Below are positions 18,550-28,477 of a DNA stretch of 64,000 bases, piece by piece. A model generated the notes under the pieces. That model searched no databases, was not told the origin of the DNA, and was given only the letters and a program-made list of their open reading frames with translations. The stretch is from Clavibacter californiensis. GTDB lineage: Bacteria > Actinomycetota > Actinomycetes > Actinomycetales > Microbacteriaceae. A program made the position numbers and the translations under genes. The DNA lies in assembly GCF_021952865.1 (NCBI RefSeq), contig NZ_CP040792.1, forward strand, positions 2,418,001-2,482,000. Reading direction: 5' to 3'. Positions within the stretch are counted from its first letter, which is position 1, and every line of letters begins with the position of its first letter.

Positions 18550-20050
18550 CCGCCGCACCTCCCAGGTGGTGGTCGACCGCGGTCCGGAATCGGCGTCCTC
18601 GGTCGGCGTAGTCGGTGAATTGGTCCATGGATGCCGCCGCCGGGGCCAGGAGGACGGTGTCGCCCTCCCGGGCCACGCCCGCCGCGAGCCGCACGGCGGA
18701 CCGCATGACCTGTTCAGTGTCGCTCTCGGCCACCTCGAGGACGGTGACGTCGGGCGCGTGTCGCGCGAATGCCGCGAGGACCCCGGCGCGCTCGACGCCG
18801 ATGACGACCGCCGCGCGCAGGCGTGACGCGTGGGCGCGGATCAGGTCGTCGAGCTCGACGCCCTTGAGGAGGCCGCCGACGACCCACACCACGGAGGGGA
18901 AGGCCGCGAGCGACGCGGACGCCGCGTGCGGATTGGTGGCCTTCGAGTCGTCGACGAAGGCGACGCCGTCGCGCTCCCCGATCCGCTCGATGCGGTGGCT
19001 GTCGAGCTCGAAGCGCTGGAGCGCCTGCCGCACCACCGCCGGCGAGACGCCGTAGGACCGGGCGAGCGCGGCCGCGGCCAGGATGTTCTGCACGATGTGC
19101 GGTGCCGCGAGGCCCACCGCGCGCAGCTCGTCGAGCGTCGTCAGCTCGAGCGCGGAGGTGAGCCGCTCCTCGAGGAACGCGCGGTCGCAGAGGATCCCGT
19201 CGACGATGCCGAGGTCGCTCGGACCCGGCGCGTCGAGCCCGAACCCGATGGCGCGCGCGCCGTCCTGGACGTCCGCGTCGCGGAGCGCGTCCTCGGTCGC
19301 GCGGTCGGCGCGGTTGTAGACGCAGGCGACGCGCGTGTCGGCGTAGACCCGCCCCTTCGCGGCCGCGTAGGCCTGGCGGGAGCCGTGCCACTCGAGGTGG
19401 TCGTCGGCCAGGTTGAGGAAGGCGCTCGAGTAGGGCCGCACCTTGCGCATGTAGTGCAGCTGGTGGCTGGAGAGCTCGACGACGAGCACGTCGAAGCCGT
19501 CCGGGTGGCGGACGACGTCGAGCACGGGCAGGCCGATGTTGCCGCACGGGACCGCTCGCACCCCGCCCTCCTGGAGGAGCGCGGCCGTGAGCTGCGTGGT
19601 GGTGGTCTTGCCGTTGGTGCCGGTGATGGTGATCCACTCGGCGGGCGCGCCCGTCTTGTCGCGCACGCGCCAGGCGAGCTCGATGTCGCCCCACAGCGGG
19701 ATCCCCGCCTCCGTCGCCCATGCGGGCAGCGGGTGCGTCGGCGCGTAGCCGGGCGACACGACGACGAGCTCGGGCGCGAAGGCCACGAGCTCCCCGGGGA
19801 CGGGCTCCTCCTCGGTCGGCCGCACGAGGCGCCCGCCGATCACGTCGAGCAGCGCCAGCCGCTCGGGCGACGCGTCGGACGCGACCACGAGCACATCGGC
19901 GCCGAGCTCGACCAGCGTGTCGGCCACCGAGAAGCCGGTGCGCCCGAGGCCGAGGACGGCGACGCGGAGGCCGGTCCAGTCGTCGTGCCAGCTGTGCAGG
20001 GAGTCGGGTCGCGCGAGCGCCGTGCCGTCGTCGGAGGTGCCGTCTGTCAT
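18506..20050 (-). CDS. murD: UDP-MurNAc-L-Ala:D-glutamate ligase
   Basis: MurD adds D-glutamate to UDP-MurNAc-L-alanine. The 514 residues include the dinucleotide fold LRVAVLGLGRTGFSVADTL, ATP loop ITGTNGKTTTTQLT, NIGLPVLD, LSSHQLHYM, NLADDHLEWHGS, FVDDSKATNPHAA and VVGGLLKGVELDDL. ATG at 20050 immediately follows the mraY stop; ATG at 20068 inside mraY is possible. It is somewhat longer than E. coli MurD (438 residues). Confidence 0.96.
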   Translation of the reverse strand: MTDGTSDDGTALARPDSLHSWHDDWTGLRVAVLGLGRTGFSVADTLVELGADVLVVASDASPERLALLDVIGGRLVRPTEEEPVPGELVAFAPELVVVSPGYAPTHPLPAWATEAGIPLWGDIELAWRVRDKTGAPAEWITITGTNGKTTTTQLTAALLQEGGVRAVPCGNIGLPVLDVVRHPDGFDVLVVELSSHQLHYMRKVRPYSSAFLNLADDHLEWHGSRQAYAAAKGRVYADTRVACVYNRADRATEDALRDADVQDGARAIGFGLDAPGPSDLGIVDGILCDRAFLEERLTSALELTTLDELRAVGLAAPHIVQNILAAAALARSYGVSPAVVRQALQRFELDSHRIERIGERDGVAFVDDSKATNPHAASASLAAFPSVVWVVGGLLKGVELDDLIRAHASRLRAAVVIGVERAGVLAAFARHAPDVTVLEVAESDTEQVMRSAVRLAAGVAREGDTVLLAPAAASMDQFTDYADRGRRFRTAVDHHLGGAADDTAPENDADPSRG

Positions 20051-20052
20051 CT

Positions 20053-21162
20053 CTACTGCGTGATCCATTCCAGGTAGAAGGTGCCGACGCCCGCCGCCAC
20101 GAGCAGCCCGGCGATGATCCAGAAGCGCACGACGACCGTGACCTCCGCCCAGCCCTTCAGCTCGAAGTGGTGGTGCAGCGGGCTCATGAGGAAGATGCGC
20201 TTGCCGTGCGTGAGCTTGAAGTAGATGCGCTGCAGGACCACCGAGCCCGCGACGATCACGAACAGGCCGCCGATGAAGACCAGCAGCAGCTCGGTGCGGC
20301 TGAGGATCGCGAGGGCAGCCAGCGCGCCGCCGAGGCCCAGCGAGCCGGTGTCGCCCATGAAGATCTGCGCCGGCGACGTGTTCCACCAGAGGAAGCCGAT
20401 GAGCGCCCCGACGATGGAGGCCGCGATGATCGCGAGGTCGAGCGGGCTCGCCACCTCGTAGCAGCGGTACTCGTTCTGGTAGCTGGAGACGCTGTCGCAC
20501 GACTGGTTGAACTGCCAGAAGCCGATGATGACGTAGGAGCCGATCGAGAAGATCGACGCGCCCGCCGCGAGGCCGTCGAGGCCGTCGGCCACGTTCACGC
20601 CGTTCGAGGCGCTCGCGACGATGAGGCAGATCCAGACGATGAACAGGCCCGTGCCGATGACCGCGCCGAGCGCCATGAAGTCGAGCGGCAGGTCGCGGAA
20701 CAGGCTGATGGCGGTGGAAGCGGGCGTGAGGCCGGACACGGGGTCGCGCAGCGTGATGGCGAGCACCGCGAACACGGTCGCGACGATGACCTGGCCGGCG
20801 ATCTTCTGCCAGCCGCCGAGCCCGAGCGACTGCTGCTTGCGGGTCTTCAGGTAGTCGTCGAGGAAGCCGACGAAGCCGAGGCCGACCATCATGAACACGA
20901 CCAGCAGGCCCGACGGCGTCACGGGGTCGAAGCGGATCCCGTCCCACGTGAGCAGGTGCCCCACGAAGTAGCCGAGCACGCTCGCCAGGATGATGACGAT
21001 GCCGCCCATCGTGGCGGTGCCGCGCTTGGTGTGGTGGGTCTGCGGGCCGTCGTCGCGGATGAACTGGCCCCACTGCAGCCGGTGGAACAGCTTGATGAAC
21101 AGCGGCGTGAGGAAGAGCGTGAAGGCGAGCGAGAACGCGCCCGCGAAGAGGAGGGCTACCAC
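20053..21162 (-). CDS. mraY: Phospho-MurNAc-pentapeptide translocase
   Basis: MraY transfers phospho-MurNAc-pentapeptide to undecaprenyl phosphate, giving lipid I. The 369 residues have about ten membrane segments. Signatures are [58 protein letters not shown] and [16 protein letters not shown]. The GTG start overlaps the murF stop region by seven bases. Confidence 0.97.
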   Translation of the reverse strand: MVALLFAGAFSLAFTLFLTPLFIKLFHRLQWGQFIRDDGPQTHHTKRGTATMGGIVIILASVLGYFVGHLLTWDGIRFDPVTPSGLLVVFMMVGLGFVGFLDDYLKTRKQQSLGLGGWQKIAGQVIVATVFAVLAITLRDPVSGLTPASTAISLFRDLPLDFMALGAVIGTGLFIVWICLIVASASNGVNVADGLDGLAAGASIFSIGSYVIIGFWQFNQSCDSVSSYQNEYRCYEVASPLDLAIIAASIVGALIGFLWWNTSPAQIFMGDTGSLGLGGALAALAILSRTELLLVFIGGLFVIVAGSVVLQRIYFKLTHGKRIFLMSPLHHHFELKGWAEVTVVVRFWIIAGLLVAAGVGTFYLEWITQ

Positions 21163-22565
21163 GCGTACTTCTCCCCCAGCTCGTCGCCGAGGAAGCGGAG
21201 CCCGGCGGAGTTCGAGGACTTCACGAGCACGAGGTCGCCGTCACGGAGGATCCGGTCGAGGATCTCGCGGGCCTCGGCCGCGTCCTCCGCGAAGATCGAC
21301 TCGCCGTCCCACGAGCCCTGCGCGATGGCCTCGAGGTGCAGGCGGCGCGCGGGGCGGCCGACCACCACGAGTTGACCGATGTTGAGGCGCACCGCGAGGA
21401 GGCCCACGCGGTCGTGCTCCTCCTCGGAGAACTCGCCGAGCTCGCTCATCTCGCCGAGCACGGCGACCGTGCGCTGCTCCGGTCCGCGGATCTGCGCGAG
21501 CGTGCGCAGCGCGGCCGCCATCGAGTCGGGGCTCGCGTTGTATGCGTCGTTGATCACCGTGACGCCGTTGCCGCCGAGCACCTCCATGCGCCAGCGCTCG
21601 GCGCGTTGCACGGTCTGGAGCGCGGAGACGATGGAGTCGCCGTCGACGCCGAGCGCCCAGGCGCCCGCCGCCGCGGCCAGCGCGTTGGTGACGTGGTGCT
21701 CGCCGAGCACGCGGAAGGACACCGGACGCTCAGAGCCGTCCGGCAGGTGGAGCGTGAAGGTCGTGCCCGCCGCCGAGGCGACGATGTCCGTGGCGCGGAC
21801 CGCGGCGCGCGCGTCGCGGCCGAACCAGAGCACGGGCGCCTCCGTCTTGTCGCTCATGGAGGAGACGCGCGGGTCGTCCGCGTTGAGGACGGCCGTGTCC
21901 TCCGGCAGCAGGTCCTTGACCATCTCGGTCTTCGTCACGAGCGTCCGCTCGATGCCGCCGAAGCCGCCCGCGTGGGCGAGCCCGACGGTGAGGACGATGC
22001 CGACGTCGGGCTTCGCCATGCGGATCAGCCGCGTGATCTCCCCGAGCCCGCTCGCGCCCATCTCCGCCACGAGGTACCGCGTGGTGCGCGTGACCTTGAG
22101 CATGGTCAGCGGCGCGCCGACCTCGTTGTTGAAGGACGCGACGGGCGACACGGTCTCGCCCTGCGTCGAGAGGATCGCGTGCAGCAGGTTTTTCGTGGTG
22201 GTCTTGCCGTTGGATCCGGTGACCGCCACCATCCGCAGGTCGCCGAGCGCGCGCACCCGCGCGACGACCTCGTGCGCGAGCCGGCCGAGCGCGTCGACGA
22301 CGTCGGGCACGAGCACCTGGGGCACGGGCAGGTCGAGCTCGCGCTCGACGAGGAGCAGGGCGGCGCCGGCCTCGACGGCCTGGGGCGCGAACAGGTGGCC
22401 GTCGGTCTCCTCGCCGGGCTTGGCGACGAAGATCCCGCCGGGGCCGATGAGCCGGCTGTCGGTGTCGACCGCGCCGTCGACGACGGTCTGCGCGGTCGCG
22501 TCGCCGCGCAGCAGGAGTCGGCCGTCGACCGCCTCGGCGATCTCGGCGAGGGTGAGGGCGATCAT
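21156..22565 (-). CDS. murF: UDP-MurNAc-tripeptide:D-Ala-D-Ala ligase
   Basis: MurF completes the UDP-MurNAc pentapeptide by adding D-Ala-D-Ala. The 469 residues include the N-terminal domain [24 protein letters not shown] loop [43 protein letters not shown] and [13 protein letters not shown]. The start at 22565 overlaps nothing: it begins one base after the murE stop. The order murE-murF-mraY is standard. Confidence 0.96.
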   Translation of the reverse strand: MIALTLAEIAEAVDGRLLLRGDATAQTVVDGAVDTDSRLIGPGGIFVAKPGEETDGHLFAPQAVEAGAALLLVERELDLPVPQVLVPDVVDALGRLAHEVVARVRALGDLRMVAVTGSNGKTTTKNLLHAILSTQGETVSPVASFNNEVGAPLTMLKVTRTTRYLVAEMGASGLGEITRLIRMAKPDVGIVLTVGLAHAGGFGGIERTLVTKTEMVKDLLPEDTAVLNADDPRVSSMSDKTEAPVLWFGRDARAAVRATDIVASAAGTTFTLHLPDGSERPVSFRVLGEHHVTNALAAAAGAWALGVDGDSIVSALQTVQRAERWRMEVLGGNGVTVINDAYNASPDSMAAALRTLAQIRGPEQRTVAVLGEMSELGEFSEEEHDRVGLLAVRLNIGQLVVVGRPARRLHLEAIAQGSWDGESIFAEDAAEAREILDRILRDGDLVLVKSSNSAGLRFLGDELGEKYAW

Positions 22566-22566
22566 G

Positions 22567-24120
22567 TCAGCTCCAGCCTGCGTCGCGGAGTGCCGCGCGC
22601 GCGTCGTCACGGGCGGAGAACGGGATCTTGCGCCCGGCCACCTCGTGGTAGTCCTCGTGCCCGGGTCCGGCGACGAGGATGGTGTCGCCCTCGCCGACCA
22701 GCGACACCGCGGTGCGGATCGCCGTGGCGGGGTCGGGCACCTCGTGGATCTCGCGGTCGGGGACCGCGGCCCTCGCACCCGCGATGAGGCTCGCCCGGAT
22801 GGACGCCGGGTCCTCGTAGCGGGGGTGGTAGTCGGTGATGACCACGACGTCGGCGAGGCGGGCCGCGATCGCGCCCATCTCGGCGCGCTTCGTGGTGTCA
22901 CGGTCGCCGTCGGCGCCGAACACCATCACGAGCTTCCCGGGCGTGAACGGACGCAGAGCCTGCAGCGTCTGCTCGAAGGCGTCGGGCGTGTGCCCGTAGT
23001 CGACGAAGAAGAGGGGGCCGGTCTCGCCGGAGACGCGCTCGGCGCGACCCGGGATGTACGCCCGGATGCCGCCGTCGCGGTCGAGCACGTGGGCGACCGC
23101 GTCGAGGTCGTAGCCCGACTCGACGAGCATCACGATGGCGAGCCCCGCGTTGGCGGCCATGAACCAGCCGGGGACGGGCACGCGCGAGACGAGCACGCGG
23201 TTGTCGGGACCCTCGAGGCGGAAGCCCGTGGAGTCGGGCGTCTGCTCGAGCACCGTGACGGTCCAGTCGGCGTCGACGCCGGGCCTCGAGGCGATCGTGG
23301 TCATCGGGATGCGGGATCCGTCGACGATGCGCTGACCCCACTCGGTGTCGAGCGAGACGACGCCGCGGCGCGCGCGGTCGGGGTCGAAGAACGCGGCCTT
23401 GGCATCGAAGTACTCCTCGAAGTCCGCGTAGTCGTCGAGGTGGTCGTGGCTGAGGTTGATGAACGCGGCCACGTCGAACACCAGGCCGTCGACGCGGTGC
23501 CGGGTGAGGGCCTGCGCCGACACCTCGATCGTCACGGCGCGGACCTCCGCCTCGCGCATGCGGGCGAGGAGCGCGTGCAGCTCGCTCGCCTCGGGCGTGG
23601 TGAGGCGGCTGGTGATGCTCTCCTCGCCGATGCGGCGCTCGGCCGTGGAGGTGAGCCCGGTCACCACGCCGAGCTGGCGGAGCAGGCCGTCGAGCAGGTA
23701 CACCACGCTCGTCTTGCCGTTCGTGCCCGTCACGCCGTAGAGCGTCGCCGGGTTCTCGGCCGAGCGGTGGACCCACGCGGAGATGTCGCCGAGGGCGGCC
23801 CGGGGGTCGGGCGTGAGGATCACCGGGAGGCCGGAGCCCTGGGCGTCGGCGAGCCCGTCGGGGTCGGTCAGCACCGCGACCGCGCCGCTCGCGGCCGCAT
23901 CGGCGGCGAAGCGGGCGCCGTGCACGCGGATCCCGCGGAGACCGACGTAGAGGTCGCCCGGCTGCACGTCGCCGGAGGACAGCGTGACGCCCGTGACCTC
24001 CACGTCGTCCACGTCGCCGACGACGTCGAGCGCGAAGTCGCTCACCAGGCCGGACAGCGACCGTGCGACGGGATGCTCGGGGCGGAGGGCGGGGGTGGCA
24101 GGGGAGGTCATCGCCCTCAT
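22567..24120 (-). CDS. murE: MurE, UDP-MurNAc-L-Ala-D-Glu:diamino-acid ligase with altered substrate motif
   Basis: MurE adds the third amino acid of the stem peptide. The 517 residues keep DVQPGDLYVGLRG, the ATP loop GVTGTNGKTSVVYLLDGLL, TTPEASELH, NLSHDHLDDYADFEEY and VFGADGDRDTTKRAEMG. The loop that reads the incoming amino acid is DNPR in meso-DAP enzymes; here it reads DYHPRYEDP (Y431, H432, P433, R434). Clavibacter is known to use 2,4-diaminobutyrate at this position, so an altered motif fits. The ATG at 24111 is an alternative start, with GAGG three bases before it. Confidence 0.94.
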   Translation of the reverse strand: MRAMTSPATPALRPEHPVARSLSGLVSDFALDVVGDVDDVEVTGVTLSSGDVQPGDLYVGLRGIRVHGARFAADAAASGAVAVLTDPDGLADAQGSGLPVILTPDPRAALGDISAWVHRSAENPATLYGVTGTNGKTSVVYLLDGLLRQLGVVTGLTSTAERRIGEESITSRLTTPEASELHALLARMREAEVRAVTIEVSAQALTRHRVDGLVFDVAAFINLSHDHLDDYADFEEYFDAKAAFFDPDRARRGVVSLDTEWGQRIVDGSRIPMTTIASRPGVDADWTVTVLEQTPDSTGFRLEGPDNRVLVSRVPVPGWFMAANAGLAIVMLVESGYDLDAVAHVLDRDGGIRAYIPGRAERVSGETGPLFFVDYGHTPDAFEQTLQALRPFTPGKLVMVFGADGDRDTTKRAEMGAIAARLADVVVITDYHPRYEDPASIRASLIAGARAAVPDREIHEVPDPATAIRTAVSLVGEGDTILVAGPGHEDYHEVAGRKIPFSARDDARAALRDAGWS

Positions 24121-24123
24121 CTC

Positions 24124-25905
24124 TCAGTAGGTCGTCGGGAGGTTCGGGGACGGCACGGTGGAGGGGGGCACCCGGTACGTCTTCAGGACCTGGGACATGA
24201 TCTTCTGGAAGACGGGCGCCGCGGCCGCCGAGGACTTCATGGTATCCGGATTGGCCAGGCTGATCGACACGACGTACTGGGGGTCCTCGGCCGGCGCGAG
24301 GCCCGCGATCGACACCAGGTAGTTCTTGCCGTACTTGCCGTCGGCCTCCGCGACCTGCGCGGTGCCGGACTTCGCCGCGACCCTGTAGCCGGGGATCGTG
24401 AGGTCCTTGGAGAGGTGGCCGTCGGTGACGACCGTCTCGAGCATGTTCACGGTCGAGTCGGCGGCCTGGGGCGAGACGACCTGCGTGCCCTGGGTCGAAG
24501 GCTGGTCCGTGACGGTGCCGTCGGCGGCCTTGCAGCCGGAGACGAGCGACAGCGGCAGCTTGACGCCGTGGTTGCCGATGGTCTGGTAGATGCTCGCGAC
24601 CTGCAGCGCCGTGGTCGTGAGGCCCTGGCCGAACATGGTCGCGTAGTTGGTCTGCGGGTCCCACTCCTGCCACGGCCGGATCAGGCCGCTGCTCTCGCCG
24701 GGGAAGCCGAGGCCGGTATCGCCGCCCACCCCGAACGCCCTGAGGTAGTCGTAGCGGTCCTCGGCGGAGAGGCGCTCGCCGAGCGCTGAGATGCCCGTGT
24801 TCGAGGAGTCCATGAGCACGCCCGCGAGCGTGAAGTGCAGGTCGGGGTGCACGTAGCTGTCGCTGAGCTTCACGTTCGGACGCGTGAACGTGTAGGGCGC
24901 GACCACGTGCGTGCCCGCGTCGGCCTTGCCGGAGTCGAGGAGCGCGGCGGCGGTCACGGCCTTGAGGGTGGATCCCGGCTCGAACGGAGAGCTGAACGCG
25001 CGGCTCCCCCGGTCCTCGGGCTTCGTCGCCGACACGTCGTTGGGGTCGACGGACGGGTACTCGGCGACCGCGAGGACCTTGCCCGTCTTCACCTCGACGA
25101 TGGTCGCGTGCCCGTAGTCGGCGCCGACCTTCACGGCCTGCTCGGCGACGGCGGTCTGCGCGAAGTACTCGAGGTCCGTGTCGATGTTGGTCAGCACGTC
25201 GCTGCCGTCCTTGGCCGGCTTCTGCGTGACGGTGCTGCCGGTGATGGGCACGCCGTCCGCGCCGCGCTCGTAGGTCTGGGCGCCGTCCTGGGCGGCGAGG
25301 CAGGAGTCGTACTCCTGCTCGAGCCCGGCCTTGATCGTCCCGTCGCCCGCGATGTAGCCGAGGATGCTGCCCGCGATCTGGCCGTTGGGGTAGGTGCGGC
25401 TCGATACGGCTTGGAAGTAGATCCACGGGATCTTGAGGTCCCGGATGGCGAGGTACGCGTCGACGTCCACGCCCTTGGTCACGTAGCCGAACAGCGACTT
25501 GGGGTCCTTGGCGAGCGCTCCCGTGATGAGCCCGTGGATCTCCTCGGGCTTCTGCCCGGTGATCGCGCCCAGCTGCGCCTCGGCGTCCGCGAGCGACACG
25601 TCCTGCTTCACGGGCTTGCCGTCGTCGCCGGTGACCGTCCGCGTGAAGTCGCCGGCCTTGGACGGATCCATCGTCACGTCGTAGCGGAGCACGCTGTCCG
25701 CGAGCACCTTGCCGTCGGCGTCGTAGATGCTGCCGCGGACGCCGGGCAGCGTCTGCGAGATGGCCCTCTTGCCGAGCGCCTCCTCGTTGAGCTCCGTGGC
25801 CTGCACGACCTGGATGTCGATGAGCTTGACGACGAAGACCCCGATGACGGCGAGGATCGCGATGAGGGAGAAGGCGATGCGCCGTCGGTTCGAGATCGTG
25901 CTCAC
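24124..25905 (-). CDS. ftsI: Septal class B penicillin-binding protein FtsI/PBP3
   Basis: FtsI is the septal transpeptidase that cross-links peptidoglycan made by FtsW. The 593-residue protein has a short cytoplasmic tail, one membrane anchor (IAFSLIAILAVIGVFVVKLI), a pedestal domain starting RGSIYDADGKVLA, and a transpeptidase domain with SxxK in EPGSTLKAV, SxN in DSSNTGI and KTG-type KSGTAQVAE. GTG at 25905 has AGAGGA upstream. It lies between ftsL and murE as usual. Confidence 0.96.
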   Translation of the reverse strand: MSTISNRRRIAFSLIAILAVIGVFVVKLIDIQVVQATELNEEALGKRAISQTLPGVRGSIYDADGKVLADSVLRYDVTMDPSKAGDFTRTVTGDDGKPVKQDVSLADAEAQLGAITGQKPEEIHGLITGALAKDPKSLFGYVTKGVDVDAYLAIRDLKIPWIYFQAVSSRTYPNGQIAGSILGYIAGDGTIKAGLEQEYDSCLAAQDGAQTYERGADGVPITGSTVTQKPAKDGSDVLTNIDTDLEYFAQTAVAEQAVKVGADYGHATIVEVKTGKVLAVAEYPSVDPNDVSATKPEDRGSRAFSSPFEPGSTLKAVTAAALLDSGKADAGTHVVAPYTFTRPNVKLSDSYVHPDLHFTLAGVLMDSSNTGISALGERLSAEDRYDYLRAFGVGGDTGLGFPGESSGLIRPWQEWDPQTNYATMFGQGLTTTALQVASIYQTIGNHGVKLPLSLVSGCKAADGTVTDQPSTQGTQVVSPQAADSTVNMLETVVTDGHLSKDLTIPGYRVAAKSGTAQVAEADGKYGKNYLVSIAGLAPAEDPQYVVSISLANPDTMKSSAAAAPVFQKIMSQVLKTYRVPPSTVPSPNLPTTY

Positions 25906-25994
25906 TCGGGGTTCCTCTCGATGCCTGCGAAGCGGTGCGGTGCTCCGTGGGAGCGGTGTCGTGCGCTTGCCCGCGCCTCACGGCGCGGACGGGA

Positions 25995-26669
25995 TCAGCG
26001 GGTCTGCGGGGTCGGGATCGACGTGGCCGACGCTAGCCCGGAGGCCGCGCCGGACGCGGGAGGCGCGCTCGGGGCCCCGGCGGTCACCCCGCCCGAGGCC
26101 TCGGCGGAGCCCGGGATGGCGGAGCCGGGGTCGACCGCGGCGGCACCGTCCTGCGCCGTCGCGGCCTGCAGCGCGGCCGCGCGCTTCGTCGGGTCGCTCT
26201 CGATGGTGAGCGGGACCCCGGAGAGGAGCGAGTTGCCGATGAGGGTGTCGGCGGTGAGCGCCGTGGTGGCGCCGTCCTTCGCCTGCGGGGTGCCCTGGAT
26301 CGTGCCGTCGAGCGAGAGGAAGGAGGGCGACGCGCTGGCGACCATGCCGAGGGCCTGGGCGTTCCGCGCCAGGTTCTGCGGGGACGACAGCCGGTCGACG
26401 TCCTCGGTCAGCGCCTGGTGGGTGCGGTCCAGCTCCTTCTGCTGCTGCTGCAGGGACTGGATCGCGTACGCCCCGTCGGACAGGCCGATCGAGAGCAGGA
26501 GCTGCGCGAGGAGGACGGCGAAGAGCCCGCCCACCACGATCACGGCGTAGACGGTGCGCGGGCGGGCGCGACGCTGGCCCCGCGTGGCGACGACCTCGAT
26601 GTGGCGGGTGGGCGGCTCGGCGGACGGCCGGATCCGGGGACGCGCGGTCGCGCGTGCTGCATCGGTCAT
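25995..26669 (-). CDS. ftsL: FtsL-like division protein
   Basis: The 224-residue protein has a basic N-terminus and one membrane segment near residues 45-68 ([20 protein letters not shown]). A short periplasmic coiled coil follows ([20 protein letters not shown]), then [20 protein letters not shown], the septum-formation-initiator-like region. The tail is low in complexity (Ala/Gly/Ser/Pro). Position between rsmH and ftsI, topology and coiled coil support FtsL. The long tail is not typical. The start overlaps the rsmH stop (ATGA). Confidence 0.8.
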   Translation of the reverse strand: MTDAARATARPRIRPSAEPPTRHIEVVATRGQRRARPRTVYAVIVVGGLFAVLLAQLLLSIGLSDGAYAIQSLQQQQKELDRTHQALTEDVDRLSSPQNLARNAQALGMVASASPSFLSLDGTIQGTPQAKDGATTALTADTLIGNSLLSGVPLTIESDPTKRAAALQAATAQDGAAAVDPGSAIPGSAEASGGVTAGAPSAPPASGAASGLASATSIPTPQTR

Positions 26670-27622
26670 GCGTGTCGCCTCCTGGCTCGTTCGGCGGCGC
26701 GCAACCGGACGGAAGCGGCGCGGGGGTTCTGGGCGATCTCGTGCTGGTCCGCGAGCTCGGCGCCGCGGACGAGGAGCTTCAGCTCCGGACGGTGCTCGGG
26801 GAGCTCGACGGGGAGCCCGACGGGCGCGGTGCTCGTGGACCTCCCGCGCAGCTCGCGCTTCACGATGCGGTCCTCCAGCGACTGGTACGACTCGACGACC
26901 ACGCGGCCGCCGACGGCCAGCCGGTCGATCGCGGCCGGCATCGCTCGCGCGAGCACGCTCAGCTCCTGGTTGACCTCGATGCGCAGCGCCTGGAAGACGC
27001 GCTTGGCCGGGTGCCCGGCACGCTGGACCGCGGCAGGGGTCGCTTGCTGGATGATCTCCACGAGGCGCGCCGACGTGGTGATCGGCTCCACCTCGCGCGC
27101 CTGGACGATGCGGCTGGCGTAGCGGGGGGCGAGCTTCTCCTCGCCGTAGTCGTAGAAGATCCGGCGCAGCTCGAGCTCGTCGTACTCCGCCACCACCTGG
27201 GCGGCGGTCAGGCCCGCGGTCCCGTCCATGCGCATGTCGAGGGGCGCGTCCTGCGAGTAGGAGAAGCCGCGCTCGACGCGGTCGAGCTGGAGCGACGAGA
27301 CGCCCAGGTCGAAGAACACGCCCTGCACCTCTCCGATCCCCAGCCCGTCGAGCGCGCGCCCGATGCCGTCGTAGACCGTGTGGACGAGGTGGACGCGGTC
27401 GCCGAAGCGCGCGAGCCGCTCCCCCGCGATGGCGAGGGCGTCGGGGTCGCGGTCGAGCCCGACCAGACGGAGGCCAGGCAGCGCGTCGAGGAACGCCTCG
27501 GAGTGGCCGGCCATGCCGAGGGTGGCGTCGACGAGCACGGCGCCCTCGCCCTGGAGGCCGGGGGCGAGCAGCTCGAGGCACCGCTCGAGGAGGACGGGGG
27601 TGTGGATGTCGTCGAGGGCCAT
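26666..27622 (-). CDS. rsmH: 16S rRNA (cytosine-1402-N4)-methyltransferase RsmH
   Basis: RsmH (MraW) methylates C1402 of 16S rRNA using S-adenosylmethionine. The 318 residues start [18 protein letters not shown], then the SAM loop [28 protein letters not shown], the family box [20 protein letters not shown], and [12 protein letters not shown]. The ATG start and 957-bp length are normal. It is the second gene of the dcw operon, 103 bp after mraZ. Confidence 0.96.
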   Translation of the reverse strand: MALDDIHTPVLLERCLELLAPGLQGEGAVLVDATLGMAGHSEAFLDALPGLRLVGLDRDPDALAIAGERLARFGDRVHLVHTVYDGIGRALDGLGIGEVQGVFFDLGVSSLQLDRVERGFSYSQDAPLDMRMDGTAGLTAAQVVAEYDELELRRIFYDYGEEKLAPRYASRIVQAREVEPITTSARLVEIIQQATPAAVQRAGHPAKRVFQALRIEVNQELSVLARAMPAAIDRLAVGGRVVVESYQSLEDRIVKRELRGRSTSTAPVGLPVELPEHRPELKLLVRGAELADQHEIAQNPRAASVRLRAAERARRRHA

Positions 27623-27725
27623 GGCATCCCGCTGTCCTGTCCGCGGCTCCTGATCCCCATCCGTCCCGACCTGCCACCGGGGAAGTGCGGCAGGGCGTCG
27701 GACGGCTGGGAGTCAGGGGCCGGGG

Positions 27726-28157
27726 TCAGAACAGTCCGGGGATCACCTCCTCCGCGGTGTCGGCGAACGCGCTCTCGTTGGCGGTGAGGTACTCGTCCCA
27801 CGTGCCGGCGTCCCAGATCTCGACGCGGCTGCCCGCGCCGATGACCGCGAGCTCGCGGTCGAGGCCCGCGTAGGTGCGGAGCGCCTGCGGGATGGTGATG
27901 CGGTGCTGCTTGTCCGGCGTCTCGGCGTTCGCCCCGGACAGGAAGACGCGCATGTAGTCCCGCGCCTGCTTGCTCGCGAGGGGCGCCTGGCGCATCCGGT
28001 CGTGCAGCTCCTCGAACTCGCGCGTGGTGAACACGTAGATGCAGCGGTCCTGGCCGCGCGTCATGACGACGCCGCCCTCGAGCTCGTCGCGGAACTTCGC
28101 GGGGAGGATGAGCCGCCCCTTGTCGTCGAGACGAGGCGAATGGGTGCCGAGGAACAC
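27726..28157 (-). CDS. mraZ: MraZ transcriptional regulator
   Basis: MraZ is an AbrB-fold, ring-forming DNA-binding protein that represses its own dcw promoter in the bacteria studied. The 143 residues contain two SpoVT/AbrB-like halves: [20 protein letters not shown] near the N-terminus and [20 protein letters not shown] in the second half. The start is a GTG preceded by AGGGGG. A 10-bp-period direct-repeat array lies 41 bp upstream and is its likely autoregulatory operator. Confidence 0.96.
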   Translation of the reverse strand: MFLGTHSPRLDDKGRLILPAKFRDELEGGVVMTRGQDRCIYVFTTREFEELHDRMRQAPLASKQARDYMRVFLSGANAETPDKQHRITIPQALRTYAGLDRELAVIGAGSRVEIWDAGTWDEYLTANESAFADTAEEVIPGLF

Positions 28158-28197
28158 ACCGACACCCCCTGTCTCTCCGGCCGTGGTTCAGGACTTG

Positions 28198-28223
28198 CTC
28201 CACTTTACTCCACAGCCCTCCAC
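28198..28223 (-). promoter_or_regulatory. MraZ-box array upstream of mraZ
   Basis: On the minus strand GTGGAG occurs three times exactly 10 bp apart (plus-strand CTCCAC at 28198, 28208 and 28218). A degenerate fourth copy (CTGGCG) lies at 28228-28233. Short direct repeats on a 10-bp period before mraZ are the known binding pattern of MraZ in E. coli and Mycoplasma, so autoregulation of the dcw operon is likely. Confidence 0.75.
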
Positions 28224-28295
28224 CCACCGCCAGGGACGCGAGGTGAATTCGCGGGGACCGTCCCCCGATCCCAGTGATCTGCTGGCCCTTCTCGT

Positions 28296-28311
28296 GGGGA
28301 GGGATGTGGAG
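28296..28311 (+). repeat. MraZ-box-like pair on the plus strand
   Basis: GGGGAG (28296-28301) and GTGGAG (28306-28311) are spaced 10 bp apart, in the opposite orientation to the array next to mraZ. A related copy with GGGGAG then GTGGGC lies at 28388-28403. Confidence 0.45.
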
Positions 28312-28420
28312 GGCATTGCGACGACCGGCGCGCCGCGGACACGCAGAAGCGCCCCACGGGCGGTCCGAGGACGGCCGGCGGGGCGCTGGGGAGGGATGTG
28401 GGCGACGGAGGGGACAGGAG

Positions 28421-28453
28421 AAGGGGCCGATCCCTGTTCGGGATCGGCCCCTT
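28421..28453 (-). terminator. Terminator of the DUF3040 gene
   Basis: AAGGGGCCGATCCC (28421-28434) and GGGATCGGCCCCTT (28440-28453) form a perfect 14-bp stem with loop TGTTC. It lies about 50 bp past the DUF3040 stop. The symmetric flanking A and T bases could allow function in both directions. Confidence 0.75.
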
Positions 28454-28461
28454 CGGGTCGA

Positions 28462-28477
28462 GTGGAGGGCGGTGGAG
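28462..28477 (+). repeat. Second plus-strand GTGGAG pair with 10-bp period
   Basis: GTGGAG occurs at 28462-28467 and again at 28472-28477, exactly 10 bp apart and matching the core repeat of the mraZ array. It lies between the hairpin and the DUF3040 stop codon. Confidence 0.5.

Noticed and set aside
9739-28157. Absence of ftsA from the dcw cluster
   Set aside because: Normal for actinobacteria, which use SepF instead; not a loss specific to this genome.
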